In this document: positions 1-10,389 of the stretch, in pieces
Numbering within the stretch: position 1 is the stretch's first letter
Layout of the letters: each line of letters opens with the position of its first letter
Assembly: GCA_014904985.1 (NCBI GenBank)
Contig: MU129070.1
Location: 69,635-133,634 of the forward strand
Reading direction: 5' to 3'
DNA from: Hydnum rufescens UP504
Lineage: Eukaryota > Basidiomycota > Agaricomycetes > Cantharellales > Hydnaceae
Length of the DNA stretch: 64,000 nucleotides
The notes under the pieces: generated by a model
Database searches by the model: none
What the model was told of the DNA's origin: nothing
The model's input: the letters and a program-made list of their open reading frames with translations, nothing else
Made by a program: the position numbers and the translations under genes

Positions 1-1026
1 TCGCTGGTAATGGTGGTCCCAATGGGCGTACAGCGATAGTGGTAAGTTGGGCACCATGTGATGGGTATTTGCGCGCTATCTGTCCCGTGTTCAGATCCCA
101 ATGCTATGGCGTCCAGCTTCAGAAATGTGGAGTGAGGGTGGAGCGATTTGATCATACCAAGGCAAAACCATCCCATCCAGCACTATATACCCCATCTCAT
201 CGTGAGATAGAGACAGGGATGACACGGGTTTTGTATGCCCCCGAAGGACATGATGGACTCTCCCTGGGTCATGTCGAATTGTGAACAGATTCAAGGCGCC
301 AGACTGTAAGAATCCATCCGTATAAGAGACGGCCCAAGATATCTTCAAGCAAGGGTACAGCTGTCACACCTCCGTCGTGGACAATCCCCACAATGAATCG
401 GCCTGCACGGTCATGCTGTAGACAGGAGACAATGACGATTCTCCTTCGGGATTCTCCCACCATGACCTAAGTACGCCAGCCTTGATGCTTGCATCTGCAA
501 GACCAGCATGGTGTCGTTGCGGCGCAGTGAGGACTGTTTTTCCATTAGCCCCAGCAAAGACATCGTAATCCCGAATGAAACCGTCATGAGAGCCAGTCAA
601 TAGATGTGTCATACAAAGAGAAGAAGCAAGAGAATGGGTAGCAGCTGGATGCGGCAGTGCACATATTGGCTCGATAGCGTACGATTTAGGGACTATGTTT
701 GTGCGGAACAAGCTGCGACGAATATGCGTCGGAGAGGAGGATCGCGAGGAGGACAGTGGGGCACCTGGAAATTTCTTAACGCATCGAAAGCACACTCTAC
801 AGGAGAAGAAAATACCTTGTTGTGAGCGAGAAATGTTATTAAACGGTGCGTCGGACGCGTCTGGATCGCTAGGACTGTCGTCATCGGCATCGTCTCCCTC
901 AGCGTCTTCGCCGCCCTCCGATTCATCGTCATCCGATATTTCCTGTGCTGGTTCGTCGCTACTTTCTTCTTCATCACCGTACTGCGCGTCTTCTTCACTG
1001 TCTAGTTCATCCTCGCTCATGGTCAT
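1..1026 (-). CDS. SPT8: SAGA complex subunit SPT8 (WD-repeat), 3' part outside window
   Basis: Reads leftwards from an ATG at 1026 and leaves the window. The N-terminus is a long Asp/Glu/Ser stretch (about 55 residues), typical of Spt8. It is followed by a WD-repeat region with the Spt8-type segments LLTGSHDGFIRDYDVFAG, TAPQRHHAG and, after introns, RHDPGRVHHVLRGHT. Apparent introns lie near 780-830 and at about 295-360. Spt8 is a SAGA coactivator subunit that contacts TBP in the nucleus. Near 80-125 the expected WDLNTGQ strand is readable, but a TAG sits just upstream of it in that frame, so an intron boundary or single-base error there is unresolved. Family call is firm; exon borders are approximate. 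Confidence 0.85.
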
Positions 1027-1183
1027 CTAATACGGAAATAGCCGGATAGGAAGGAACTCCACGACTGATTCGAACTAGTGACTACGCCTAGCGACGGACA
1101 GCGGGGGCGGGAGGGTGGAACTGATGCTGCATTGAATAAGAATGAAGAAAAAGAGAGGTTGGAGGATATATTATATGTACTAG

Positions 1184-2818
1184 TCACGTAGCATCGTCCC
1201 ATCGCTTCCTTCCTGAAGCATCAATATCGTGGTTATCAACGTCATTCGGGTTCCCATCTAAGCCCAAATCGAACGATTCCACGGCACCGCGCGCTTTGTG
1301 CCCCAAGATATCGCTGTTTGCCATTGAATCAAGCTCTGAGATGCTGGTGTCCTTGGTGGAAGGCGACGACGATGGAGATTGCACAGCAATGAGTGGTTCC
1401 TGAGATACGTTAGACGCCGATGGATTGAATGAGGGCCAGGAAGCTGGAGGAGGGGAGGCCATGGACATTAGGTCTGTCCCGGTTGAAGAAGGGTATGGCC
1501 GTGAGGATGGTGGGGGGGAGATAATCGATGGAGAAGGGGCAGGTGCTTTGGTAGATTGCGTGGATGAAAACCCCGCTAGGGGAGTGGGCGTTGGGAGACC
1601 CAGAGTGTCTTGGGACGTCGTTCGAGGGGGCACTTCGATGATCTGCGCGCTTTCCGCGTCTGGAGCGGACGTGATGCCTTCCTCCGCTTGCGCCTGGACC
1701 GGGAGGATTTCTTCAGGCACGAGGCCTGCGGTATACCATCGCTTATAGCTCTTGTCCGCCCAGACCTCGATAGCGTTCCACCCCTTGTACTCGCCAGTGA
1801 ATCGAAGACCACCCATCGCGCCCCCATCGCCACCCTTAACACCTCCAACGCCTGAGGAATAATAGCTTTCGTAACCGAGGCTATCTTCGCTGTCTTCGTC
1901 ACTCGCGTCTGCGTCCGAGCCTCGAAGTTCGAAGCCTTCGCCGCTCTCGAGATCGTCGGCGAAACTTGCCAACCAGCGGGCCCAGCCGCTTTCGCCATCA
2001 CCACGCCAGAGCACAATCTTGGTATCAAAGTCACGCCCAAATACGATGACTTGGCCCACAGCGCCACCCTCACCAGGCATGAGGTCAACACCGATATAAT
2101 TACCGGCACGGTCTGCGATGAGGGGTATCCAGCCACGACAGGAGTACTCTCGTCTCATCCAACCGACAGGGATGGCCTGCATCGCGTCGCGTAGCTGAGG
2201 ATTTGCGCCTGTAGCGGGATCGTCGTCTACTTCACGCCAGAAGCGCCATTCTTCCAAGACGTCGTCCAAGGGAAGGAGTGTGAGACCGAAGAAGAGACCC
2301 TCTGAACAGCCTGCACTCGACTCTGCCTCTTGGCCGTCGACGACGAGGTAGGACTCACGCACAGCTTTTGGGAGCTGTGCGCCCAAGTTGAGCTCAATTT
2401 CAGCGAGAGTTGCAGGCAGGACGCCGTAGTTGAGCGTGTCGCCTAGTTCAGGGTATTCATTTGAGAGCCAGGTGCGTATCCGATCCCAAGTCTTGTCGAG
2501 GGGCGGGTGTGGTGAAGAATGTGACGGAGGATGGTGCATCGGGAGAAGTGAAGAGCTGTTCGCTTGTAACCGATTGAGACGCTCAGAAGAAGTGAAAGGG
2601 GTGGCATCGTCGCGACCGAACGCTGGCATGGGGGGTGGGTAGGAGAATGCAGAAGTTGGAGGCTGGCGCTGTGATTCACTGGAGGGTGAGTGCGTGGGTA
2701 GGGAGAAGGCGTCGTGGGTGTAGCTCAATGACTGGCGCGACGTCCCTTGCTGCTGTCGCTCCCGTGTGGGCTGTGGGGAGCTGAAGAGCGAGGAAACTGC
2801 CTGAAAGAACGAAGGCAT
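1184..2818 (-). CDS. KNR4: KNR4/SMI1 family cell wall assembly regulator
   Basis: Uninterrupted 544-residue frame. A Ser/Pro/Gln-rich N-terminus of about 100 residues precedes the SMI1/KNR4 (SUKH) domain, roughly residues 105-310. This domain contains TWDRIRTWLSNEYPEL, YLVVDGQEAES, LFFGLTLLPLDDVLEEW, the GWIPLIADRAGNYIGVDL core and a closing WARWLASFADDLESGEGF strand. The C-terminal 230 residues are low-complexity Ser/Thr/Pro. In yeast, Knr4/Smi1 is a disordered hub protein that coordinates cell-wall glucan synthesis with the Slt2 integrity pathway. Absence of introns is unusual beside its heavily spliced neighbours. It is transcribed in the same direction as SPT8, about 160 bp away. Confidence 0.9.
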   Translation of the reverse strand: MPSFFQAVSSLFSSPQPTRERQQQGTSRQSLSYTHDAFSLPTHSPSSESQRQPPTSAFSYPPPMPAFGRDDATPFTSSERLNRLQANSSSLLPMHHPPSHSSPHPPLDKTWDRIRTWLSNEYPELGDTLNYGVLPATLAEIELNLGAQLPKAVRESYLVVDGQEAESSAGCSEGLFFGLTLLPLDDVLEEWRFWREVDDDPATGANPQLRDAMQAIPVGWMRREYSCRGWIPLIADRAGNYIGVDLMPGEGGAVGQVIVFGRDFDTKIVLWRGDGESGWARWLASFADDLESGEGFELRGSDADASDEDSEDSLGYESYYSSGVGGVKGGDGGAMGGLRFTGEYKGWNAIEVWADKSYKRWYTAGLVPEEILPVQAQAEEGITSAPDAESAQIIEVPPRTTSQDTLGLPTPTPLAGFSSTQSTKAPAPSPSIISPPPSSRPYPSSTGTDLMSMASPPPASWPSFNPSASNVSQEPLIAVQSPSSSPSTKDTSISELDSMANSDILGHKARGAVESFDLGLDGNPNDVDNHDIDASGRKRWDDAT

Positions 2819-2926
2819 TTGTGCCCCGCCGTCGCCAACAAAACCGCAACTCCAAATATAAGTCGACTACTTTGATGAGCTGAAAATGGAACTGCGGAGT
2901 GTGCTCCGAGCGTCTAATTTCCGACT

Positions 2927-4754
2927 CTAATTGTTCTGTATACCTCTCTTTACATTTACACAAGGTCCTCGACCCTCCCCAACGACATCCAGATTTTTGA
3001 AGAAATGACAACTCTTGCCTTCATTCTGCGCCCCCCCATTGCACATCCAAAAGTGACTCGCCTCATTCCCTCCTTTCTTCTTCATGTTCGACCGTAGTAC
3101 AGCCGGGGTCTCGCCATGGGTGCATTTACATCGCGGTATACTCTCTGGTTGAAAATCTGGGCGGAAAAATCTACCCGGCACAGCGTGATTTCGATTACGT
3201 TCTCCAGGCCCAGTAACCAACAGCAAATTTACCTAAAAGTGATGTTGATACGCTCATTGTGTTGGTCTACCTCGTTCCCGGATCCACGTCCGAACGCTGG
3301 TCGGAACGTATCAATTGATTTCATCGTAGGTATCGAATGCCTTCCCAACTATTAAGCACCAGGTACTCCAGCAGTTTTTAAAACAGGACGCACTTGAATT
3401 TTTCTTGAGTTGGCGGATGCATGATGAGAAGCTCGTAAACACCAGCAAATCAATCTACGAGTTCGCATTCCTTAGTCCACCTCGACCTACCGAATTATGG
3501 GGTAGGGGTATGTCGAACGTTTGAGCCTGCCGCTGGTCTACCTCCGTCACAGGTATCACCTCGCGCAATCGAAAGTTGCGCGTTGTCCCTGTTCGGGCGC
3601 GAGTCTCAGCAATCAGTCGGCATCGTCAGCAAACAAGACATTACCGAGGGATATCGAGGCTATGGTAGGATATGGCCCAAGATCTGTGCGAGGTCATGAT
3701 CACCAGAATACAGCCAATGGTGGTGGTCACGCGCACAAGTGAGCATGTCAGAATGAGCACCAACGCCTTCCTTACATCCCCGATAGCAGTTTGATGCTGC
3801 AACGTTAGCACACCAGCTGGAGGGCTCTCCACCCCATTCGAGAGGATATCGCTTTCGTTTCTTCATTTCTTCTTGGACAACTTTCTCTACAAAGTGAAGA
3901 GCTTCTTCCATGACATCTGGGAACACTCGCGGTGGTTTCTGGCGATTCCCATTATACCTATAGGACTATCAAAAGTCAGAGGGACCCCAAATCAATAAAA
4001 CAGCTCCAGAACCAGTATTGAGCTGCTTCAAGCATCCCCTTGCTGTCGACAGACTTGGCGTCTCTTGCGTAAAATCCCGAAGTATGGGGAGACTCTACGA
4101 GCCGGTCTGCAAGGTACCATTTATTTCGAGACCAGGTTTTCGCTTCTTCAAGCATCGTGTAATACAATTGACATGCCAATTCTACAGACAGCAAAGTTGT
4201 GAAGTGTCCTACGTTGGTTCCTCAAATAAGAAATACTCGCCAGCAGGGAGAATAGAGGTGTGCAAAGTAGTAGGAGTATGCTGCGCAACCATTGCAGGCG
4301 TCGTAAGGGTTAGTACTGGAAGCCGAGGCAACGACTTTGTAGGGGACGGAGGTGCCTTCAATAATGATAACAAGGAGGGGCATTCCCATTTTTGTCACCA
4401 GAGCTAGATGATATTGGTTCCGTGGGGAAGTAACCTTGGTGGGAGAAGGATGATTGCCAGGCGAAGTGTCGTATCGTCCGGGGAACCACACCCCTCGCCT
4501 GACGACTCATGACCATCGGGACTCTTATTACTGCTGCTTTCTAGCCATGAGTCCAACCTCCCAGATCGTTTGCGCTTCTTAGGATTAGTGGGCGGGTTCT
4601 TGGACCGATACTTTGAGCCAATGGATCCAGCAGCTTCAACAACATCGCCATTGGCTTCAATGAGAGCATCGAGTAGTTCGGCCTCGCCAGCTGAGACACC
4701 CGCAGGAAGTGAGCTCGCAACCAGAGCTAACAGGGTCTCAGTATCCATCTCCAT
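2927..4754 (-). CDS. AlkB-like 2OG-Fe(II) dioxygenase with N-terminal CUE-like domain and C-terminal GRF zinc finger
   Basis: Multi-exon gene. Exon 1 (from 4754) encodes a CUE/UBA-like helix bundle (residues about 5-45), a basic patch and an LDSWLE motif. The 3980-4190 exon gives ELACQLYYTMLEEAKTWSRNKW and RLVESPHTSGFYARD. The 3660-3926 exon gives the catalytic core NVAASNCYRGCKEGVGAHSD, with the HxD iron ligands in HSD. A short exon near 3540-3600 supplies GTTRNFRLREVIP. The last exon carries RFFRPDFQPESIPRCKC and the GRF finger ending CHFFKNLD. The family demethylates alkylated nucleic acid using 2-oxoglutarate. The CUE-like and GRF ends suggest recruitment to ubiquitylated or single-stranded nucleic-acid substrates (inference). 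The frame around 3190-3200 is not clean and may hide an indel or intron. Confidence 0.82.
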
Positions 4755-5500
4755 CCCAGAGGAATATCAGTTCCAACTTCGGATGTTTCCGTGCATAAGA
4801 AAATCCAGTCTCTAAAGTCTGCGGTGCTGGCCAACTGCGTCTCCAGGATTTTGGGCCTTGGATTCTATATGTATAATAGCTGAGAGTGGGTTCCGACCAG
4901 CCTCTGATTGGTGTGGCTCTTCCCTTCCGATTGGTTCCGCTTGTCGTCTTTCATCCTGTGCTCGCCGGTTTTTTTCTGGTCATTGCTGCAACCTGGCATC
5001 ACATTCCATGAGTGTCCTGGCCGTCCAACTGTGCCAGAGGCTTTGTGCATCCAGCTTATGTTTGTCTGCTACTGTGTCGTACTCAGAATTGATTGTTCTC
5101 ACTCTGAGACATACTATAGTACTATCGGTGTTTTCTCCCCATATGTATATTCCATCCATGCACTACTCATTCTACATTGCCTCTGCTACGCCACTGTCAA
5201 TGACTCCTGGGTGATCCTGAGGCACAGTTTGAAGACGAGGATCTACTAAGGAAGTATGCAAAATTAGGCTCATTTTGTTCTCCTGTGTTAGGGGAATTCT
5301 TTTTTTTTGGGGGGTGGGGGGGGGGGGTAGGGAGATGGGAATGTGGAAGGGAATGGGAGGAACTTGTTTCAATCTTTCGATTTTACTTTTACTACACACG
5401 CGATGTGGTGGTGAGTTCACACGGTAGGTTGTGTGACAGGGGACTTGCCGGTGGCACAACTCGGCCTTCAGGTGCTAATGAATGCCAATATTCTCACCCA
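4755..5500. other. Intergenic region with homopolymer tract
   Basis: No convincing gene was seen. It should contain the promoter of the AlkB-like gene on the minus strand and the first exon or 5' leader of RRP17 on the plus strand, neither of which could be fixed. At 5300-5328 a T run passes directly into a G-rich run broken by one T, a possible G-quadruplex former. Confidence 0.5.
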
Positions 5501-6038
5501 GCAGAAAAGGGCATTGCTGCTAAACAGAAAACAAAGTCCAAGGATGAACTGAAAGAGATTGTATTCGATGACAATGCCAGGCGGTACGTCAATCCGGGAG
5601 CCCACGCGTTCATCGACTTACACGCTTTTCTTCAACAGGGACTTTCTGACAGGTTTTAACAAGCGGAACCTGCTTAAGAAGGAGGCCAAAATAGCGAGAG
5701 CCAAAGAAAAGCAGCGCACTGAACGTCTAGAATTGCGTCGCCAAGTGAGAGTTCCTCATTCCCAGCTGTTGTATAAGTCTCTCACGTTGCAATCTTAGAA
5801 GCGAAGAGAACTTACGGAAAGGGCTATTCGAAATCACGAAGCAGTAGAAAGCTCATACCGAAATGCGAACAAAGGTTGAGATTTACGTTTTCCAGGTGAT
5901 GCATTTGATCAATTCCAGCCATTGCTAGAAGACTGGGGACCAACGTCCCATCCTCAAGATGAGCAAGTTGCATTTGAAGATGAGGATCACTTTGCCACTG
6001 TCACTGTTGTTCAAGACTTCAATCTGCAGGAGGGTTAG
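5501..6038 (+). CDS. RRP17: RRP17/NOL12 family nucleolar rRNA-processing protein (5' end not resolved)
   Basis: Exons read KSKDELKEIVFDDNARR, then after an intron at about 5585-5640 DFLTGFNKRNLLKKEAK, then an Arg/Lys/Glu-rich helix and, after a second intron, RRELTERAIRNHEAVESSYR. This is the Nop25/Rrp17 domain, whose yeast member is a 5'-3' exonuclease needed for 60S ribosome maturation in the nucleolus. The acidic tail ends at the TAG at 6036-6038. No in-frame ATG exists in the first visible exon, so at least one upstream exon is missing. The last junction would need an intron of only 21 nt (5875-5895, GT...AG); without it the frame stops at once. Confidence 0.75.
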
Positions 6039-6830
6039 GGTCTAGTGATTGAACTATGTACAGACGTCATTGAACCATTGGAGGTCCGTTTCTCCGACCC
6101 ATTGCCGTCCTCTTCCTCATCATCCGTCCCTTCAGCAAGACTAGGTCCAGTGGGGATAGCGCTTCGTGGCCCAGAGACTAATCGATTGGCGCCCCAGCCA
6201 GAGAACTGGCGGAGGGTTGGATTTTGCCCACTTACTGGCCCTGGCGCGGGAGACCGTGTTGGGGGTGAGTGTAATTCAGAAACAATTCGGGGTGGGCTGT
6301 GAGGCAATGGTTCAGTCGCCGCGACGGACATTGATCGAGAGGAGGCGATGGCGAGGTCGACCGGGGCGGGTCGACCCACCTGATGGAGGGAGCAATCGTA
6401 GATTGGTCGTCGCTAGGCACCAAAGTAGCAGAAGGGGAATCTCTTCGAGGCGAGCCTGTGGGTGGATGTGCAATGGATTCTGCGCTTGTCGTCATTGGAA
6501 GAATGGATGATGCCACCCCATCGATAACAGGATATTCATGGTGATGGATATGGTCGGAATTGTGATTATGATGATGGACGGGGTATCATGGTGGTTGGAC
6601 GCGATAGGGGAATATTCTGTGTCCTGCACGTCGTCTGCGGGTACGAAGAAGTCTTGTAATGTAAAGAGCCAGGGCAAGTCGAGTAATCGGTTTCATATCA
6701 TGTACGCCCTTGCGTGCGCAGGTGTTTACGTAGTGTGTTTGTGTTTTTTTGCTGTTGGATCGGGGGGAAGAATAGAATGTGATGGGCCCAGAGGAGAATC
6801 CTCTACACCCATAGCCATCTTAGCTGGAAA
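6035..6830 (-). CDS. Unrecognised Ser/Pro-rich spliced gene, tentative
   Basis: On the minus strand an ATG near 6820 opens a short exon (reading MAMGVEDSPLGPSHS). It is followed by an exon around 6520-6670 with FFVPADDVQDTEYSPIASNH and a final frame (6379-6035) rich in Ser, Pro and Arg that ends with an acidic EGTDDEEEDGNGSEKR patch. No domain was recognised. The composition resembles a disordered nuclear protein. It would be divergent from the rhomboid gene and convergent with RRP17, overlapping that stop codon by a few bases. Junctions between the three pieces could not be made unambiguous. Confidence 0.3.
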
Positions 6831-6938
6831 AACGTTGTGAAGGAACAGCCTTCCACGTCACCGGATACAAAAGGCCGGCGTCATGCCAGTGGTAGGTACT
6901 GCGCGAAACATCTTGCAGGCTCTTTGCTCATTTCCTCT

Positions 6939-8959
6939 ATGCAACGAGAAGATCGCCCCAACCACGACTACAAACTCCCTGCGTTGAGCTTCCAAGATGG
7001 CGGCCACTTTGACGATCCATTCGAGCCTCCAAGTGAAACTAAAACTCCCGCCTTTCATTCCTCACTAGCTGCGCCTGCCACACCTCAGTCAAATTTGCGT
7101 CCCTTGTCTCCACGTTCCTTTGAACATATCCAAGACACTGGGACAAGCACTACCCCGCATCTACACGATTCTGTATCGATCGAGGAGTACCGACTGAATC
7201 CGGAGAGCTACCCTGAAGACAATATGGGTGATAACCATTATGGGGCCACCGTGCCTCTCGTCGCCGGGCCTGAGGGACGTGGGGAATATCATCCTCTTGG
7301 TATATAGCATCTGTCATGCTATCGTCGGATGTAGCACTAATATTGAATTAACTTGATACTCTTGGCATCAGACTATCAAGATCCGTACTCTTCCAACAAC
7401 CCCGTCGTCATGAACGAAGGTGCATCCCCACTTCCACCACCAAAGCGACCAACTCTTTTCGAGAGGGTTGTGGGTAGTGACCCATTACATCAACGGTTAG
7501 AGAACAAGAAAATGGGCATAGGAAGACAAAAGTTTGCCTTCGTAACATGGACTCTCTCAGTCATTATGTTGGGCGTATTGGTATACGAATTAGTTTACAA
7601 TGGACACGAGCAGGGTAATCCCTTCTCCTTCAAGGTGCTTATCTTGAGCATCTACCGTTTCGTAAAACTCAGGACTAACGATGGCATCTCTAAAGCCCTT
7701 CGTGAATCCAATGCTCGGCCCTTCGTCATTCGGATTAGTCCATCTTGGTATGAATGCCATTCTGGTTAGTTCATAATCGAGTTTATTCATTAGTCCGCGC
7801 AGGTGCTCGCTTCCCAGCCTGTATGCGAATCGTCTCAGCCATCCCACTATCTACCAGCGTTGGCTGTGTGTTTCCCTTCCATGCTCTAATCCATGTACAT
7901 CCCCTGACACCCTCTTGATATTTCGCGATAAACAGGTCCCAGCAATACTGCCAATCCGCCCACGAAAATATGCACTATCGAACAGATATGTGGATTCGGG
8001 GGTTTCCATAACAAGAATCCAGATCAATGGTTCAGGTCAATGAACCCATCTTGGTATCTGCCACACTTTGCGACGCACTTTTAATCTTCTCCCGGATGTT
8101 GTAGATTTATAATACCGATCTTCTTACACGCTGGTGTCTTGCATTTTCTCATTAATATGCTGGCGCAGTTGACATTGTCCGCCCAAGTATGTGAAAAATT
8201 GTGCAGCGCGCTAGAAAGAGTTTCTTGACATTTTTTTACAGGTGGAAAAGGAAATGGGTTCCGTTGGATTTCTCATTCTCTACATGGCCGCAGGAATCTT
8301 TGGTAACGTGCTGGGAGGCAACTTCGCACTTGTGGGTATCCCATCTTTAGGGGCTTCTGGTGCTATCTTCGGCACTGTAGCTGTGAGTCCAATTTTGGGC
8401 AGTCATTGGCCCCTAGCCATATGATTGATCATCTCCTGTTCCAGGTGATGTGGGTGGACCTAATTGCGCACTGGGGATTAGAATACAAACCCGTACGGAA
8501 GGTGCGATTGCAGTCGCCCCGTTCAATCACTCTTATGGAGCTAATGCCGGATCCCCTCGTGCGATGCAATCGTGCCATTAGCTCATGTTCCTTATTGTGG
8601 ACCTTATTATCGGCATAAGCATAGGTTTCATCCCGGGTATCGACAACTTTGCCCATATGGGAGGACTCTTGATGGGTCTCCTGTGTGCTATTATTTTATA
8701 CCCGGTAATCAGCCCTACCAAACGGCACAGTATCCTTATGTGGAGTGCGAGGATTGCGGCCATTCCGCTGGCGGTTGTCCTGTTCGTCGTACTAATTCGG
8801 AATTTCTACAAGGCGGATCCATTCAGCTGTGCGTAGCTCCCTACCGTGATAGACTTCGAGTTGCTAACTTTTCAACCTTTACGGTGCCCATCAGCCTGCA
8901 ATTGGTGTCGGTATTTGTCCTGCATTCCGGCATCCTGGAACAATCAGTGTAAAGGGTGA
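6939..8959 (+). CDS. Rhomboid family intramembrane serine protease
   Basis: ATG at 6939. The N-terminal 150 residues are cytosolic, Pro/Ser-rich and spliced at about 7300-7371. Next come a basic segment and a first membrane helix (FAFVTWTLSVIMLGVLVYELVY), the loop NPMLGPSS, GARFPAC, and the diagnostic HAGVLHFLINM helix. The catalytic serine lies in GIPSLGASGAIFG and the catalytic histidine in DNFAHMGGLLMG. A Cys-rich tail ends CIPASWNNQCKG at a TGA at 8957-8959. At least seven introns, all restoring conserved sequence. Seven or so helices fit the eukaryotic 1+6 rhomboid plan; the substrate is unknown. A further splice at the last codon to an exon after about 9035 cannot be excluded. Confidence 0.9.
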
Positions 8960-9631
8960 GTCACTCGGCTTCCTTCAGACGTGTTTGCTTTCCTGACCGT
9001 GACTACAACGTTCGTTCGACCTTTTCACTTCAGGACCGGTGAGTCAACATTGATAATTGAGGACCGGTCAGTAGATACTTATGTCCGCACGCTTAGGCCT
9101 CACGACATCTACGACGACTGTGTGATCTTACCAATAGACATAGTACACAAGGACTCTCTCCCGCCTTCCTATTCATGTAGTTATGGACGCTTTCTTTATT
9201 GATGGGCATTAAATTATGCCCCTACATCTGAACGTGCAGAATCTTTTTATTCGATTATTGAAGATTTTCTCGAGGCCCAATGTTTCTTCTCGTAAAGCAT
9301 GGTAGCCGGTGGGTTGCCATGGAATACATTTCCACATAGCTTATGCCGGGCTGTGTATTCTGTGTCGAGTTTGGTTTTCGGTTTTACATCCGGCCGGAAG
9401 GGGCTTGCGCCGCTACCGATGTTTAATCTCCGCTGCCTGATTAGGAAGACTCAGACAGAGGATAACCGCTGCAGTCGAAGGTGACTCTTTCCCAGTCGAG
9501 CAGCGGCGCGCTGCTCGACCGGGAAAGAGTCTGCTTCCACCCCTATGCAGGCTATAAATATAGTTCTTCCCCTCCTCCCATGTTGCTATAAAATACCCTT
9601 GTGCTCATCCAGTCTACTTCACCTCGCTTCT
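8960..9631. other. Intergenic region: rhomboid 3' side and promoter of the trefoil-like gene
   Basis: No gene was supported. A strong hairpin lies at 9483-9531 (listed separately). A TATA-like CTATAAATATAG at about 9550 and a second TATAAAAT near 9588 precede the ATG at 9632, consistent with a strong core promoter for the downstream gene. Confidence 0.4.
9483..9531. repeat. Near-perfect 22-bp inverted repeat, 5-nt loop
   Basis: The left arm 9483-9504 pairs with the right arm 9510-9531 at 21 of 22 positions, the exception giving a G.T wobble in RNA. The loop is GGCGC. It sits about 20-70 bp upstream of the TATA boxes of the trefoil-like gene, so it could be an operator-like palindrome, a terminator-like hairpin of the rhomboid transcript, or a transposon scar. 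Confidence 0.8.
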
Positions 9632-10320
9632 ATGCCAGCAATGTCCCTCACTGGGATCAACGACCCCTCTTTCAGTCCAGGCCCTGTAATCCCTCTTCAC
9701 AGCCCATGCCCCCCCAGCTCCGGGGTTTATATCATTATCAACACTGTTCGTTCACCTCTCGGTCAAGACCTTGCGGTTCAATTCCATGGTGACGGGATGC
9801 CTTTGACTGTGGCACCCCTCAATAGGGCCGATCCCAACCAGTATGTAAGCAGTGGTCTACAGGGTGTTACTGGTCTGGTTGTATCCATCACTTCTTTGTA
9901 GTGGTGTATTATCCCAGGGCGTAGTATGGTTCCCCTACTTGCCCTAAACCTTCAGGCGGTTCCGGCCGACCCCTCCCTTGGTCCGGTGATTGTTGCGGCT
10001 GCTCCGGAGATCCCTCAGTTCTGGTCACTGATCGATGTGCCTCCCCCTGGGGACGGAATCATGTATGTTACTCCTACACATTTCTCGACCCTTGACCCAA
10101 ATCAAACAAGGGATTTCACCCCTAACATTTAAGTATTCAAGACTGGACCGGAATCAGGGTCTGGGAACTTGCACTGCCAATCCCGAACAGCCAGGCGAGC
10201 TTCATGGACTTGTTTCTTTTTCCTTCGCTGAGGGCGTACTTACGCAGGTCATCCTTGGACCGGACTTTGGTTGGCAAAGTCAGAAGTGGATTCTGCTGCC
10301 GATTTAAGGACGCTCCATGT
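9632..10320 (+). CDS. Putative beta-trefoil (ricin-B-like) protein
   Basis: Exon 1 reads SGVYIIINTVRSPLGQDLAV and LNRADPNQ, a typical opening trefoil strand pair. After an intron of about 115 bp the second exon gives LGPVIVAAAPEIPQFWSLID, resembling the second trefoil lobe with its buried W. A third exon after about 10140 gives IQDWTGIRVWELAL. No signal peptide is evident; many fungal trefoil lectins and protease inhibitors are cytosolic and lack one. Function could be carbohydrate binding or protease inhibition; the sequence does not decide. The 3' end is uncertain: the frame stays open to an in-frame TAA near 10307 or a TAG/TAA by 10389 depending on the splice. Confidence 0.42.
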
Positions 10321-10389
10321 GTGGTTGTGGTATATGTTGTTCGAAATCAGGGCCTGGAATTAATGTGCAAATATCAGTGTAGGAAATAA

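Noticed and set aside
1576..2136. Minus-strand 186-codon frame inside KNR4
   Set aside because: Shadow of the KNR4 coding sequence in another frame, Arg/Ser-rich as expected from frame-shifted codons.
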